Below, one piece after another: positions 34,712 to 43,441 of a DNA stretch of 44,382 bases. Each line of letters opens with the position of its first letter. Within the stretch, counting starts at the first letter, position 1. Location: positions 1 to 44,382 of the forward strand of contig JAAEOI010000168.1 of assembly GCA_024244665.1 (NCBI GenBank). Reading direction: 5' to 3'. The notes below the pieces were generated by a model, which ran no database searches, had not been told where the DNA came from, and saw only the letters and a list, made by a program, of their open reading frames with translations. A program made the position numbers and the translations under genes. Source of the stretch: Bacteroidota bacterium (GTDB lineage Bacteria > Bacteroidota > Bacteroidia > Bacteroidales > GCA-2748055).

Positions 34712-35584
34712 CTAAATTTTAATCAGCCCCATATCCCTCGGAAAAATATCTTCACGGGATACAGTCAAACTGCGCATCCTCACCCCTGGTACCTTCCTGC
34801 CTTCATCTTCAACAAAAAAACCCAAACTGCTCAACCTGCCGCTGATCGTCGAACCCGAGTCAATATCAATGGAGACAATACGTTTTCCACTATTCCCTTT
34901 CCTGAGCCCAAGGTCATTGTCCGCAAAGAAAAAATGGTTCCTGCCACCCGAGGCAACAAAGCGTTTCAATTTCATCACCGGAGTATGCCCGTGCACCACA
35001 AGGTACCCGTCCCACCAGGAGGGATCACCCCCGAAAAAGGCGTCCCTCGTCCACAGAAACGAATCGGTCGGATCAATGTGTCTTTCAAGCAGATAACGGT
35101 TCAGGTCCCTGTAGTTGTTCATCCCGATCTGATCCGATAAGGGGATTGCCGGGGAGATCCCTGCATGGGTTACCAGGATTTTCAAGCCCTCAACGGGCTC
35201 AAAGCAATGACACATCTCCAGGTTTTGAAAAAAATCCAGATACCTCGATTCCATCTGGGACTGAAAATTGAAAAAACTGGTAAATCCAAAGGAGTGCATG
35301 GTCGCCTCACCCCCGTTATAGTACCAGAGCTCGATGGGGCTCCCTCCATAGCCCATGTCCTCCATGGCATTGAGCATCATCATCTCATGATTCCCCATCA
35401 GGCAGACCACATTGGTCCGCATGTTCATGATTTTGTCGATCACCTCCTTCACATGAGCTCCGCGATCGATATAATCACCCACAAAAACGATCAGGTCAGG
35501 TTCAAAACGACCAATATTCCTAAGCAGCTCGTCCAGCAAGGCTATTTCACCATGTATGTCCCCTATGATCCAGTAATTCTTCAT
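34712..35584 (-). CDS. PPP-type metallophosphatase
   Basis: A 290-residue calcineurin-fold phosphatase. The metal motifs are in the expected order: GDIHGE near the start, GDYIDRG (about 36-42), GNHEMMM (about 63-69), THAG and a later VHGHTP. This order matches bacterial PPP serine/threonine or diadenosine-tetraphosphate phosphatases. Substrate specificity is not clear. It is the first gene of a two-gene minus-strand unit with the HAD hydrolase and is divergent from the NUC1 nuclease gene, 43 bp away. Confidence 0.92.
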   Translation of the reverse strand: MKNYWIIGDIHGEIALLDELLRNIGRFEPDLIVFVGDYIDRGAHVKEVIDKIMNMRTNVVCLMGNHEMMMLNAMEDMGYGGSPIELWYYNGGEATMHSFGFTSFFNFQSQMESRYLDFFQNLEMCHCFEPVEGLKILVTHAGISPAIPLSDQIGMNNYRDLNRYLLERHIDPTDSFLWTRDAFFGGDPSWWDGYLVVHGHTPVMKLKRFVASGGRNHFFFADNDLGLRKGNSGKRIVSIDIDSGSTISGRLSSLGFFVEDEGRKVPGVRMRSLTVSREDIFPRDMGLIKI

Positions 35585-35590
35585 ATCCGG

Positions 35591-35623
35591 TTTAAAACAA
35601 TGGAAAATTAAATATTATTTTTG
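35591..35623 (+). promoter_or_regulatory. Promoter of the NUC1 nuclease, close to the start codon
   Basis: TTTA (35591-35594), a 21-base spacer and TATTTTTG (35616-35623) match the consensus. The -7 box ends only 4 bases before ATG 35628, so the transcript would have almost no leader. Confidence 0.6.
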
Positions 35624-35627
35624 AACC

Positions 35628-36470
35628 ATGGCAATTTCCAAGAAACACAAATTCGGACTGATTACCTTTTTCATCCTGGCCATTACAGCCATCATAGTGA
35701 CCATTGAACCCTGGAACAATCCGTCCGGATCTATGGAAAGCGCAATTGTTGATGCCCCGCCCGAAAGGATCTCCATCCTTTGGGAGAACCTTTCCGCAGG
35801 CTATCCGGAAACTTCAGTGACTGACACAATCCGATCCTACAAGGGTTTCGACCTGGGATACAATGAGGCCAGCGAGCAGGCCTCCTGGGTGGTCTATGTA
35901 CTTACACGTAATGAAGTGGGACAGGGCACCGTTCCCCGTACCGATAACTTCCGCACCGACACCTCCATCTCAACAGGATCGGCAGCATTGACCGATTACC
36001 AAGGATCGGGTTATGACCGGGGACACCTGGCTCCGGCGGGAGATATGAAATGGGACAAGGAGGCAATGAGCCAGTCCTTTCTCCTCTCCAATATGAGCCC
36101 TCAGAACCCCTCATTTAACCGCGGTATCTGGAAAAAACTTGAAAAGCAGGTACGGGACTGGGCTGTTGAAAAGGATAGCATTTATGTGATAACCGGACCG
36201 GTGCTTCACACCATTGAAAGCTCCATCGGAGAGAACCATGTGGGAATACCCGGGTACTACTTTAAAATTGTGGTGGACCTCTCCCCCCCCGAACACAGTA
36301 TGATTGCTTTCCTTCTCCCCAACGAAGGCTCCCGGGAAGAGCTAATCCACTATGCCATCTCGGTGGATTCACTGGAGTTGTTTACCGGGTACGACTTTTT
36401 CGCTGCAGCACCTGATAACGATGTCATTGACTGGCTCGAAAAAGAGTCTGACTTCTCTGACTGGAAATAA
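35628..36470 (+). CDS. Membrane-anchored DNA/RNA non-specific endonuclease (NUC1 family)
   Basis: A 280-residue beta-beta-alpha-metal nuclease. The N-terminal hydrophobic helix (about 9-27) without a clear cleavage site suggests an anchored, periplasm-facing enzyme. The catalytic motif DRGH is at 130-133 (His133 general base), with the Mg-binding Asn in the MSPQNPSFNRGIWKKLE segment about 30 residues later. Such nucleases cut single- and double-stranded nucleic acid without sequence preference. Length with one domain is normal. No immunity protein is adjacent, consistent with export. plsC follows 19 bp downstream. Confidence 0.93.
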   Translation: MAISKKHKFGLITFFILAITAIIVTIEPWNNPSGSMESAIVDAPPERISILWENLSAGYPETSVTDTIRSYKGFDLGYNEASEQASWVVYVLTRNEVGQGTVPRTDNFRTDTSISTGSAALTDYQGSGYDRGHLAPAGDMKWDKEAMSQSFLLSNMSPQNPSFNRGIWKKLEKQVRDWAVEKDSIYVITGPVLHTIESSIGENHVGIPGYYFKIVVDLSPPEHSMIAFLLPNEGSREELIHYAISVDSLELFTGYDFFAAAPDNDVIDWLEKESDFSDWK

Positions 36471-36489
36471 TATTGTATCTTATCATAAG

Positions 36490-37221
36490 ATGATTCAGCG
36501 TCGATTTTATACCGTACTCTCTGTACCTGTATTCCTGTACCTCTATGCATACACAGCCATTGTGGTATTCCTGATCCTTGTCATGGTATACCTGAGGTTA
36601 AGGAGAGGGATCAGGCTCCTGATGAGTTTCTGGGCGAAGACTGTCTTCCCGATCATGGGAAAAAAGCTGCACATCGAGGGAAGGAATCATTTTAAGAAAG
36701 GTAAAAAGTACATCCTGCTGGCCAACCATGCCAGCATGTTTGATATCATTGCCATCATGGCATTCTACCCCGATGTATCATGGTTTGGCCATGAACGCTT
36801 ACTGCGCATTCCCCTCTTTAAACAGATGCTTATCATGACAGATTATATTCCCATGACCTTGAGCAATGTAACTAATACAAGAAAAATGCTGACCTCCCTC
36901 GAGGAGAAGTCAAAGAACAAAACCATTGCCATCTTCCCGGAGGGTACCCGGACCCTGGATGGAAAACTGAATTCATTCTACCGCGGATTTATACACCTGC
37001 TCCGGGCAACAGGCAATGATATTCTGCCTGTAACCCTGAACGGCTTCTATAAATTAAAACCAAAGAACAGATTTCACATTAATTTCGGGGCGAAGCTCGG
37101 GGTTGTAATTCACCCTCCCATAGAGGGCAGCACTCTTATTCCCGGCACCGACCAGGAGATCATGGACCGGGTCAGCCAGGTAATTGAATCTGCAAACACA
37201 GAGAGGATAACAAATGAGTGA
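36490..37221 (+). CDS. 1-acyl-sn-glycerol-3-phosphate acyltransferase (PlsC-like)
   Basis: A 243-residue lipid acyltransferase that esterifies lysophosphatidic acid to phosphatidic acid. One N-terminal transmembrane helix (about 10-35) is followed by motif I NHASMFD (His80, Asp85), a central GHERLLRIP, and motif III FPEGTRTLDG. The longer frame from 36352 overlaps the nuclease gene and its extra residues are unrelated, so ATG 36490 is used. The stop overlaps the lipid kinase start by 8 bp, indicating coupled translation. Confidence 0.93.
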   Translation: MIQRRFYTVLSVPVFLYLYAYTAIVVFLILVMVYLRLRRGIRLLMSFWAKTVFPIMGKKLHIEGRNHFKKGKKYILLANHASMFDIIAIMAFYPDVSWFGHERLLRIPLFKQMLIMTDYIPMTLSNVTNTRKMLTSLEEKSKNKTIAIFPEGTRTLDGKLNSFYRGFIHLLRATGNDILPVTLNGFYKLKPKNRFHINFGAKLGVVIHPPIEGSTLIPGTDQEIMDRVSQVIESANTERITNE

Positions 37222-38140
37222 AAAAAACAGATGGGTTTTCATTGTGAACCCCACCTCGGGAGGCGGTTATGGGAAAACGATTCTCCCGGACCTGGAAAAG
37301 CATGTGGCTGCACAATCAATTTCAGCAGAGATTGTAATTACGGAACGGCACGGACACGCAAGTGAAATTGCCAAAACATACCTGGAGAAAGGATTCACTC
37401 ACTTTATTGCAGTGGGGGGAGACGGAACCATGAATGAGGTGGCTGAGCCACTGATCGGCAACTCTGAGGTAATCCTTGGACTGGTACCGACGGGTACAGG
37501 AAACGATTTCATCCAGATTCTGGGGTTCCCGGATCGTTTTTCGGAAGAGCACTGGAATCTCCTCTTTCAGGAACCCGCAATCCGGATGGATGTGGGAATG
37601 GTCAATGGCAGGCATTTCCTAAACGGTATGGGACTTGGATTTGATGCCCACGTAGCTGCCGAGAACTATGTGGAACCGGGTGAGGTAGCCAAAGGATCGG
37701 GAAAGGGCAAATACATCTGGCACATCCTTAAAACCCTCCTGTTCTATAAAGAATGCAGGGTAAGCATCAATTCAAGGGGAGAAATCACTGAAACAGACTG
37801 TTTCATCAACACCATTTCCATTGGCAGGCGATTCGCCGGAAGTTTCTTTCTTACACCAGAAGCCATTGCCAATGATGGTTTGCTGGATGTGTGTATGATC
37901 AAAAAGCTGAATCTCCTCCAACGTCTGAAAATCCTTACCATGGTTCCCAAGGGCACCCATGTGACTGATCCTAAAGTGGATTACTATCAAACTGAAAAAA
38001 TAAGGGTGGATTTTGGAAAAAAAGTACCCTATCATGTGGACGGGGAACTGTCTTTTGATACTATTTTTGAGGTGGAAATTATTCCCTCGGCCCTAAAGAT
38101 CATTTATAATCCCGAAGGAGATCACTTTTTTAGAACTTAG
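37214..38140 (+). CDS. Diacylglycerol/sphingosine-type lipid kinase (YegS/DagK family)
   Basis: A 308-residue lipid kinase. It opens with IVNPTSGGGYGKTILPDLE and has the catalytic GGDGTMNEVAEPLIG (about 77-91), followed by VPTGTGNDFIQILG. The C-terminal beta-sandwich ends with HVDGELSFDT. These match DAGK-catalytic proteins such as YegS. The likely role is recycling diacylglycerol to phosphatidic acid, which fits PlsC immediately upstream and the HAD-IB phosphatase 6 bp downstream. Confidence 0.93.
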   Translation: MSEKNRWVFIVNPTSGGGYGKTILPDLEKHVAAQSISAEIVITERHGHASEIAKTYLEKGFTHFIAVGGDGTMNEVAEPLIGNSEVILGLVPTGTGNDFIQILGFPDRFSEEHWNLLFQEPAIRMDVGMVNGRHFLNGMGLGFDAHVAAENYVEPGEVAKGSGKGKYIWHILKTLLFYKECRVSINSRGEITETDCFINTISIGRRFAGSFFLTPEAIANDGLLDVCMIKKLNLLQRLKILTMVPKGTHVTDPKVDYYQTEKIRVDFGKKVPYHVDGELSFDTIFEVEIIPSALKIIYNPEGDHFFRT

Positions 38141-38146
38141 CATTAA

Positions 38147-38824
38147 ATGGATACCGGGAGTACATTCGATTACGTGGCATTTTACGACCTTGACCACACC
38201 ATCCTGGTGGATAACAGCGCCACACACCTGATCAATGAGGCCAGGAAAAGAGGCGTCATGAGTGAAAAGCTATTTCGTCAGGCAGTGTGGCTCTCCATTC
38301 TCTATAAACTTGGGATCGGCAATTCCACAAAAATGATTATCAGGATGCTCTCATGGCTGAAGGGACTCAAATCAGATGTTGTCATCCAGCTTTGTGTAGA
38401 AGTTTTCACCGAACAGATCGTTGATAAGATCAGGCCCGAAATCCTGGAGACAATACGGGAGCACAGATCCCGCAAGGGGTGCGTGGTACTGCTCTCTTCA
38501 GCCTCCTCGCCCATCTGCACGCCTGTGGCAAAATACCTGAAGATGGACGACCTGATCTGCTCACAGCTCGAATCGGTGGACGGAATCCTAACCGGTAATA
38601 CCAAGGGTAAGCTGGTCTATGAAAAAGAAAAGGAAAACAGGCTGATTGCCTACTGCAAGGAGCACCGATACAGTGTGGCTGAAGCATACTACTACGGTGA
38701 TTCTTTCACCGATGAACATGTTATGAGTGCAGTGGGCCATCCGGTGGCCGTTGACCCGGATAAAAGACTTCTCAGGGTTGCACAGAAAAAAAACTGGGAA
38801 ATCCTGATCCGCAATCGCGCCTGA
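38147..38824 (+). CDS. HAD-IB family phosphatase
   Basis: A 225-residue HAD subfamily IB enzyme. The nucleophile motif FYDLDHTIL has Asp14 and Asp16 with Thr18. Motif II SSASSPICTPVAKYL and the YYYGDSFTDEHVMSAVG Mg loop follow, with a helical cap between. This subfamily includes phosphoserine phosphatase and proteins that in other bacteria are fused to PlsC-type acyltransferases, so a phospholipid substrate is likely here. It closes a three-gene lipid run. Confidence 0.9.
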   Translation: MDTGSTFDYVAFYDLDHTILVDNSATHLINEARKRGVMSEKLFRQAVWLSILYKLGIGNSTKMIIRMLSWLKGLKSDVVIQLCVEVFTEQIVDKIRPEILETIREHRSRKGCVVLLSSASSPICTPVAKYLKMDDLICSQLESVDGILTGNTKGKLVYEKEKENRLIAYCKEHRYSVAEAYYYGDSFTDEHVMSAVGHPVAVDPDKRLLRVAQKKNWEILIRNRA

Positions 38825-38854
38825 AAAAATACCCACTACAAATCGGCAGCATTT

Positions 38855-38886
38855 TTTGCTTTTTAACAATCGATTTCTTATGTTTA
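38855..38886 (+). promoter_or_regulatory. Promoter of the acetyl-CoA synthetase gene
   Basis: TTTG (38855-38858), a 20-base spacer and TATGTTTA (38879-38886, one mismatch to TAnnTTTG) lie 20 bases before the ATG. Confidence 0.65.
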
Positions 38887-38906
38887 TTTATTCCAAATAA
38901 ATCGCC

Positions 38907-40814
38907 ATGAGCAAGATATCTGCACCAAAGTCGAATGATTCTGTCTACTACCCCGGAAAAGAGGTAGTGAAACAGGCCCGCATCAAGGATTATGACAAGC
39001 TCTACACAGATTCCATCAGCGACCGGGAGGGCTTCTGGTCCAAAGAAGCGAAATCACTTTCCTGGTATAAATCCTGGAACAAAGTGCTTGATGATTCCAA
39101 CAAGCCTTTTTATAAGTGGTTCGTTGGGGGGCAGACCAACATCGTGGCGAATGCCATTGATCGCCACCTTGACTCTGAGACCAAAAACAAACTGGCACTG
39201 ATCTGGGAAGGAGAGCCCGGCGATGTAAAGACCTATTCATATTTCGCTTTGAACAGGGAGGTCTCAAAATTCGCCAATGTACTCAAAGCCATGGGGGCCC
39301 AAAAGGGCGACATTATCACCATCTATATGCCCCAAATTCCAGAGATCATCATTGCCATGCTTGCCTGCGCAAAAATTGGTGCGCCTCACAGTGTGGTCTA
39401 TGGCGGATTCAGCGTGGAAGCGCTGGCTGAAAGAATTGCAGATGCCCACAGCCGTATTCTGATTACAGCAGACGGTGGGTTTCGCCGCGGAAAACCAAGC
39501 GAACTAAAAGCCATTGCCGATGAAGCCATGCGCCGTTCACCTACCATTGATGTGTGCATTGCAGTGAAGCGAACAGGTGAGGAGTGCTACATGGAAAATG
39601 ACCGGGATTTCTGGTGGCACGATTTGATGGGGATGCCTATCGCCTCGCCAAAGTGTGAAACCGAAAAGACAGATGCTGAAGATCCATTGTTTGTGCTCTA
39701 TACCAGTGGAACCACCGGCAAACCCAAGGGCCTGATTCATACCCATGGAGGGTATTCAGTTTATGTTTCAAGTACCTTTAAATATGTGTTTGATATTCAG
39801 CCGATTGACAGATGGTGGTGTGCTGCCGATCCGGGCTGGATTACCGGGCACTCCTACATCGTATACGGACCACTGATCAACGGTGCCACCATTCTTTTAT
39901 ACGAGGGAGCACCAAACCACCCATACCCCAACCGCTGGTGGCAAATGATTGAGAAATACGGTGTAACAATCTTATACACCTCACCAACCGCCATCCGTGG
40001 ATTAATGCGATATGGAGCATCCTGGGCAGATAAACATGATCTCAGCACCCTACGGCTGCTAGGATCGGTAGGCGAACCCATAAATCCGGAAGCCTGGAAA
40101 TGGTACCATGAGGTGATCGGAAAAAAACGCTGCCCCATCATGGATACCTGGTGGCAGACCGAGACAGGGGGTTTTATGATCACCCCCCTCCCCATTACCC
40201 CTCTAAAACCCGGATCGGCCACCCGGCCTTTCTTTGGGAATGAGATCTCGGTGGTGGATGAAAAAGGAAATGCCGTTGAGAATGGAATGGAGGGAAATCT
40301 GGTCATAACCACCCCATGGCCGGGTATGGCACGAACCATCCTCGGAGACCCCGACCGCTTCATTGAAAAATACTGGAAGCTTTATGAGAAGCAGGGCTGG
40401 TACCTTACCGGCGATTCTGCAAAAATGGATGAAGACGGGTATGTATGGATCATTGGCCGAAATGACGATGTTCTTAAGGTAAGTGGGTATCGGCTGGGTT
40501 CGGCCGAAATTGAGAGTGCCCTGGTCAGTCACCCTGCCGTCACAGAAGCAGCAGCCATTGGATTGCCCGATAGCCTGAAAGGCAATGTCATCCATGCCAC
40601 TGTGATCCTGGCCCAGGGATTTACCGCTTCGGATGCCCTTTCAAATGAGCTAAAAAACCATGTGGGCAGTGAGATTGGTCCCATCGCCAAACCTGCATTT
40701 GTGGTATTTGCAGATGCCTTGCCCAAAACACGAAGTGGGAAAATCATGAGAAGGGTCCTGAAAGCAAGGGCCCTGGGTCAGGAAGAGGGCGACCTGACTA
40801 CCCTGGAGGAGTAA
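38907..40814 (+). CDS. Acetyl-CoA synthetase-like acyl-CoA ligase
   Basis: Activates acetate (or a close short-chain acid) to the CoA thioester through an acyl-adenylate. The 635-residue length is that of AcsA. Visible motifs are FVGGQTNIVANAIDRH, the ATP loop YTSGTTGKPKGL (near 267), DTWWQTETGG, the hinge GWYLTGDSAKMDEDGYVWI, and LKVSGYRLGSAEIESAL. The C-terminal PKTRSGKIMRRVLKA contains the Lys that is acetylated for control in known AcsA. The enzyme could also prefer propionate. It stands alone and is convergent with the Cys-rich gene just downstream. Confidence 0.9.
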   Translation: MSKISAPKSNDSVYYPGKEVVKQARIKDYDKLYTDSISDREGFWSKEAKSLSWYKSWNKVLDDSNKPFYKWFVGGQTNIVANAIDRHLDSETKNKLALIWEGEPGDVKTYSYFALNREVSKFANVLKAMGAQKGDIITIYMPQIPEIIIAMLACAKIGAPHSVVYGGFSVEALAERIADAHSRILITADGGFRRGKPSELKAIADEAMRRSPTIDVCIAVKRTGEECYMENDRDFWWHDLMGMPIASPKCETEKTDAEDPLFVLYTSGTTGKPKGLIHTHGGYSVYVSSTFKYVFDIQPIDRWWCAADPGWITGHSYIVYGPLINGATILLYEGAPNHPYPNRWWQMIEKYGVTILYTSPTAIRGLMRYGASWADKHDLSTLRLLGSVGEPINPEAWKWYHEVIGKKRCPIMDTWWQTETGGFMITPLPITPLKPGSATRPFFGNEISVVDEKGNAVENGMEGNLVITTPWPGMARTILGDPDRFIEKYWKLYEKQGWYLTGDSAKMDEDGYVWIIGRNDDVLKVSGYRLGSAEIESALVSHPAVTEAAAIGLPDSLKGNVIHATVILAQGFTASDALSNELKNHVGSEIGPIAKPAFVVFADALPKTRSGKIMRRVLKARALGQEEGDLTTLEE

Positions 40815-40816
40815 TT

Positions 40817-41087
40817 TTATTGTCTGTATTTGACCTGAATCTTCATTACTCCTTCATGAAACTGGGGGAACCGTGTCCATAGATCCTTATCGCACCCCTT
40901 TAGCTCATCACACTGGATGCAGGCCTGGTATGCCTTCTCCATGGCACAGCTCCTCAAAAGCAGCTTTTTTCAAATCAGTATCATTCTTTATGGAAGCCTC
41001 ATAGAAGTGGCAATCTTTCGGGCAGGAATAACTGAAATAGCAAGGCATTTTAGGATCAATGAACTCTTCTTCAGAAATTCGCGGCAT
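40817..41087 (-). pseudogene. Frameshifted small Cys-rich protein gene
   Basis: On the minus strand, ATG 41087 opens a frame reading MPRISEEEFIDPKMPCYFSY, then SCPKDCHFYEAS and KKAAFEELC, and ends shortly after in another frame. A second frame starts at ATG 40942 and reads MEKAYQACIQCDELKGCDKD, then LWTRFPQFHEGVMKIQ and a stop at 40817. Removing one base near 40941-40944 joins them into one 89-residue protein with six or more Cys in pairs, suggesting a metal-binding protein. I do not know the family. It is either a recent pseudogene, a sequencing or assembly indel, or programmed frameshifting. It fills the 406 bp gap between the acetyl-CoA synthetase and ABC genes. Confidence 0.7.
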
Positions 41088-41220
41088 TTCAGTGTACAGG
41101 GCATGCTTTTGGAATTTGATTGACAGGTATGTTATGAAAAAGGTCTCTGATATACAGGCTCACCTGATGAAATTGATATGAAATTTCTATCTTAGATTTC
41201 CTCAACAGATAATTCATATT

Positions 41221-42132
41221 ATGAATATTATCGAATTAGCCGGTGTCACCAAAACATTCGGAGCAGTAAAAGCGGTAAATGATCTCGACCTGGCTGTGCC
41301 GGGGAAAAGCATTTACGGTTTCATTGGCCCTAATGGTTCCGGGAAAACCACCACCATCCGAATGATCATGAAGATCATGTATCCCGATAAGGGATCGATC
41401 CTGATCAACGGGCATGAACATAGTTCCAAACGCCTTTCAAATATTGGCTACCTGCCTGAGGACCGCGGACTATATAAGAAAATGAAACTGGGAGAGCTGC
41501 TCCAGTTCCATGGGGAACTGAATGATGGCACCGATCTCAAAAACAGGATCAATTACTGGCTAAACAGGCTCGACCTGAAATCTTATAAAGAGAAGAAAGT
41601 CGAGACCCTGAGCAAGGGGATGAGGCAAAAACTTCAGTTTATTGCCACCATCCTTCACCAGCCCGAAATCGTCATCCTGGATGAGCCTTTCGGCGGACTC
41701 GATCCGGTGAATGCCGACACCATGAAGGATGTGATCCTCGAGCTACAGAAAAAAGGTTCCACCATCATCTTCAGTACCCATGACATGAGCGTGGCAGAGC
41801 TTATGTGCGACTACATATTCATGATCTATAAAGGGAAAAAAGTTCTGGACGGAACCCTCACCGAGATCCAGGATCAGTATGGAAATGACACCATCCGGAT
41901 ACAATCGGAAATGGGTGCCGGAGCACTGGAGGGGATGAAGGGGATAGAAAATGTAAACAATTTCGGGAAGCTGCAGGAAATCCGGGTTACTCCCGGAACC
42001 GATCCGCAAAAAATCCTTGCCGATCTCTTAAAGATTACCCGGATCAGCCGCTTCGAGATCACAAAGCCTTCATTAAACGATATTTTCATCCGGATTGCAT
42101 CCCCCGAAAGAAAGGAGGTTAGTCATGCGTAA
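41221..42132 (+). CDS. ABC-2 type transporter, ATP-binding subunit
   Basis: A 303-residue ABC ATPase. Walker A GPNGSGKTT lies at 36-44, the signature LSKGMRQKL in the middle, Walker B VILDEPFGGLDP follows, and the switch His is in STHDMS. A C-terminal extension of about 80 residues (after residue 215) is like that of NatA/CcmA-type ABC-2 exporters. The stop overlaps the permease start by 8 bp, so the two subunits are made together. The transported substrate cannot be read, and Na+ export is a possible analogy with NatAB. Confidence 0.93.
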   Translation: MNIIELAGVTKTFGAVKAVNDLDLAVPGKSIYGFIGPNGSGKTTTIRMIMKIMYPDKGSILINGHEHSSKRLSNIGYLPEDRGLYKKMKLGELLQFHGELNDGTDLKNRINYWLNRLDLKSYKEKKVETLSKGMRQKLQFIATILHQPEIVILDEPFGGLDPVNADTMKDVILELQKKGSTIIFSTHDMSVAELMCDYIFMIYKGKKVLDGTLTEIQDQYGNDTIRIQSEMGAGALEGMKGIENVNNFGKLQEIRVTPGTDPQKILADLLKITRISRFEITKPSLNDIFIRIASPERKEVSHA

Positions 42133-43441
42133 AATACTAATCCTTTTCAAACGTGAATACCGTGCAGCGGTTCGAACCAAGAGTTTCATCATCAGCCTTC
42201 TGCTGATTCCCATCATGATGGGAGGCGGTATTGCCGCAATGATCATTATGGAGAATAAGGTGGATACCGATGATAAACATTTTACCGTGATTGACCATAC
42301 CGGTGAATTGGAGGGATACCTGCAAAATGCCGTTGAGAAGCGAAACAACACCGGTATCATCCATGAAAGGTCCGGCGAACAGACCGATCCTGCTTTCATT
42401 ATAGAGTTCCAGGAACCGGCAAGGGAGGATACAATCGGTCAGCAACTTACCCTTTCCAACCGGGTGAAGTCGGCCGAACTCTATGCATTTATTGAAATAG
42501 GACCTGGTTTCATCCATGGAAACGGGGATGGCTCCGGGGCCTACCTGAAATACTATTCCGAGCACTCGTTCAATGACCCGTATCGTCGCTGGTTCAGTGA
42601 TAAACTGAACAAACATGCCCAGCTGTTAAGAGCCACCGAATTAAACCTGGATGATGAACAGACCCGGCATCTGACCAAGTGGATAGGCGTATCGGGTATG
42701 GGGCTGGTTACGGTCGATAAAAAAACCGGAGAGCAACAGGAGGCTGTACAAAGCAATGAAGCCGAATCTTTTCTCGTACCCTATGTCATGATGATCCTCA
42801 TGTTCATGCTTGTTATGATGGGGGCCATTCCTCAGCTCACCGCGGTGATGGAAGAAAAGAATGAGAAAATTGCAGAGGTTCTGTTGGGCAGTATAACGCC
42901 TTTCCAATTCATGATAGGAAAGGTCCTGGGGGGAATAGGTGTATCATTAACCACCGCAACCATTTACGTAGCTGCTGGAGTATTCACCCTCTCATATGTA
43001 GGTATGCCATCCTTGATCCCCTATGACGTACTACCATGGTTCTTTGTTTTTGCTGCACTCTTTATCCTGATGGTGGGTTCGGGCATGGCGGCTCTTGGAG
43101 CCACCTGCAATGACAGTAAGGATGCCTCATCTCTCGCATTTCCGGGAATACTTCCCGCAATCATACCGATGTTCCTGATGATGCCCGTGATACAGGATCC
43201 GGGCGGGGCCTTTGCCACAACTATGTCACTGATCCCCATCTTCACACCAACTCTGATGGTGGTCCGAATGGCCACAACGGTAACCATTCCACTGTGGCAG
43301 CCCATTGTTGGTCTAATTGGCGTGATCCTCTTTACCTGGTTTACAGTCTGGGTTGGTGCAAGGGTATTCCGGACTGCCATCCTTATCCAGGGACAGAAGC
43401 CGACCATTGCAACCCTCTTGAAGTATGCATTTAAAGCTTAA
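42125..43441 (+). CDS. ABC-2 type transporter permease (NatB-like)
   Basis: A 438-residue membrane subunit. ATG 42125 begins MRKILILFKREYRAAVRTKS, and a frame from 42095 is only an extension through the ATPase end. One hydrophobic helix (about 20-42) is followed by a large extracytoplasmic domain (about 50-215). Five or so helices then follow, with the ABC-2 conserved MEEKNEKIAEVLLGSITPFQ block and AALGATCNDSKDA. This layout is typical of NatB-like ABC-2 permeases. It pairs with the upstream ATPase. The stop overlaps the convergent methyltransferase gene by 4 bp. Confidence 0.92.
   Translation: MRKILILFKREYRAAVRTKSFIISLLLIPIMMGGGIAAMIIMENKVDTDDKHFTVIDHTGELEGYLQNAVEKRNNTGIIHERSGEQTDPAFIIEFQEPAREDTIGQQLTLSNRVKSAELYAFIEIGPGFIHGNGDGSGAYLKYYSEHSFNDPYRRWFSDKLNKHAQLLRATELNLDDEQTRHLTKWIGVSGMGLVTVDKKTGEQQEAVQSNEAESFLVPYVMMILMFMLVMMGAIPQLTAVMEEKNEKIAEVLLGSITPFQFMIGKVLGGIGVSLTTATIYVAAGVFTLSYVGMPSLIPYDVLPWFFVFAALFILMVGSGMAALGATCNDSKDASSLAFPGILPAIIPMFLMMPVIQDPGGAFATTMSLIPIFTPTLMVVRMATTVTIPLWQPIVGLIGVILFTWFTVWVGARVFRTAILIQGQKPTIATLLKYAFKA

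Noticed and set aside
40917..41123. Plus-strand frame of 68 codons
   Set aside because: It is antisense to the Cys-rich frameshifted gene.
41189..41196. Possible -7 box TATCTTAG before the ABC ATPase gene
   Set aside because: It has one mismatch to TAnnTTTG, and the nearest TTG is only 12 bases upstream, so the evidence is too weak to list.
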